This document shows, one piece after another, positions 63,216-64,000 of a stretch of 64,000 nucleotides of DNA (positions within the stretch are counted from its first letter, which is position 1; each line of letters starts with the position of its first letter). The DNA comes from Saccharina japonica (lineage: Eukaryota > Sar > Phaeophyceae > Laminariales > Laminariaceae), in assembly GCA_008828725.1 (NCBI GenBank), contig MEHQ01000756.1, positions 8,240 through 72,239 of the forward strand. Reading direction: 5' to 3'. The notes under the pieces are model-generated. The model was not told where the DNA came from. It worked only from the letters and a program-made list of their open reading frames with translations, and ran no database searches. Both the position numbers and the translations under genes were made by a program.

Positions 63216-64000
63216 TCTCTCCGGTACACTACGACGCTGGAATCTGGACGGAAATATAAGGACTATTTGGGCATTATTATTTATAACCCAACGGTTCTTA
63301 CTTTTCCGCCCATAGTGGTACTCTCAGAGTATGTATTACAGGTACAGCATCGGTTGTGCACTCTAACGCGCCAGAACTGACCCGCTCAGCTCAGCACCTG
63401 ATGCTCCACAACAACGGAAGGGGCTGGAAAGCGGTGGAGCGTCGACCCACCGTGGTCCTCCCACTGGGAATCAGATGCGATGGGGTTAGTCACCCCACTG
63501 GGGAGGTATTCCCGTTGAGTATACTTCGTACCTGGTATACCATGGTATATATAGTGTGGACATTCTCGAAATCGCCACTATGTATACCAAGACCCTAGGC
63601 TGCACGTCGCCTACCCGCCGGACGGCCCACCAGGTATCATGATGATTATGATGATGAGGATGATGATGACGAGTTTCGACGAAATCCTCGATCTCACAGT
63701 AGTTGCATTTATTTTTCAATATAGAAGGGGGTAGATTTTGTGCTGAGAGCTCTTATTTCTTCCATGTTTTTTTTTCGGAGCTTTTATGAGTGATCAGTGT
63801 TGAAGCTCTTTCATACCACACATTGTTGAGGATGGCAGGGATAACAATATAAATATAATTATGATTCCATTTGCCATCTGACAATGTGCAGCTCTTATCT
63901 CAATCATACCATTCACATACACCTATCATAATCGTCAATCGTCCCTGAATACTAGACAAACGTACTTATAATTCGAAAAACAAAATTATAGACAGTTGAA
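63216..64000. other. no recognisable gene
   Basis: Short frames only. An ATGATG/GATGAT-rich patch lies at 63638-63670. Confidence 0.5.
63786..63905. repeat. small inverted repeat (ACACATTGT.. family)
   Basis: GAAGCTCTTTCATACCACAC, ATTGTTGAGGATGGCA is roughly inverted as TTTGCCATCTGACAATGTGC, AGCTC about 50 bp later. The same left half occurs at 55321 and 56645. Confidence 0.5.

Overview
The window reads as nuclear DNA of a eukaryote, most probably a photosynthetic stramenopile (heterokont alga). It is dominated by decayed Ty3/gypsy and Ty1/copia retrotransposons, inverted-repeat DNA elements, dispersed hairpin-rich repeats and microsatellites. There are no bacterial-style operons, ribosome binding sites, rRNA genes or CRISPR arrays. 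The lineage call rests on two weak points: a first-exon-like ORF at 53.3 kb whose N-terminus looks like a heterokont plastid presequence (signal peptide, then a Phe at the predicted cleavage point), and retroelement proteins of the type I associate with stramenopile genomes. I cannot name the species.

Layout. 0-6 kb: microsatellites, two tRNA-like SINE-type repeats, and a long Gag gene (minus strand) with one in-frame stop and a duplicated N-terminal fragment downstream. 8.4-11.5 kb: LTR-like repeat, a GGGTC array, a 760-bp TIR element and a 300-bp fold-back element. 13.8-22.8 kb: a roughly 1.8-kb segmental duplication (13.8-15.6 and 21.0-22.8 kb) flanks a copia RNase H remnant, a head-to-tail pair of about 0.93-kb elements with TTAA-associated inverted ends, and a 404-residue proline-rich repeat ORF. 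22.8-23.5 kb: a striking array of self-complementary CTTCCATGGAAG units. 23.6-32.5 kb: mostly unrecognised DNA with several MITEs and a second LTR-like copy. 32.6-37.7 kb: a copia-type element bounded by two LTRs, with a duplicated gag and no pol. 39.6-45.7 kb: a gypsy pol (protease, reverse transcriptase, RNase H, integrase, C-terminal module) on the minus strand, interrupted by a MITE with a clean target-site duplication. 45.8-51.7 kb: a copia element on the plus strand, LTR to LTR, with gag, protease, integrase, RT and RNase H all frameshifted. 51.7-64 kb: another gag relic, several TIR elements (one with a 177-residue Cys/Trp-rich ORF, one hAT-like with an internal satellite), the plastid-presequence exon, and more duplicated repeats.

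Almost every recognisable coding sequence belongs to a mobile element and nearly all are broken. The best candidates for non-transposon coding sequence are the 53.3-kb exon, the 19.6-20.9 kb proline-repeat ORF (truncated at its 5' end) and, more weakly, ORFs at 28.6-29.5 and 54.5-55.0 kb. The window is best read as a heterochromatin-like nest of insertions in which arrays of short palindromes recur inside or beside transposon ends.
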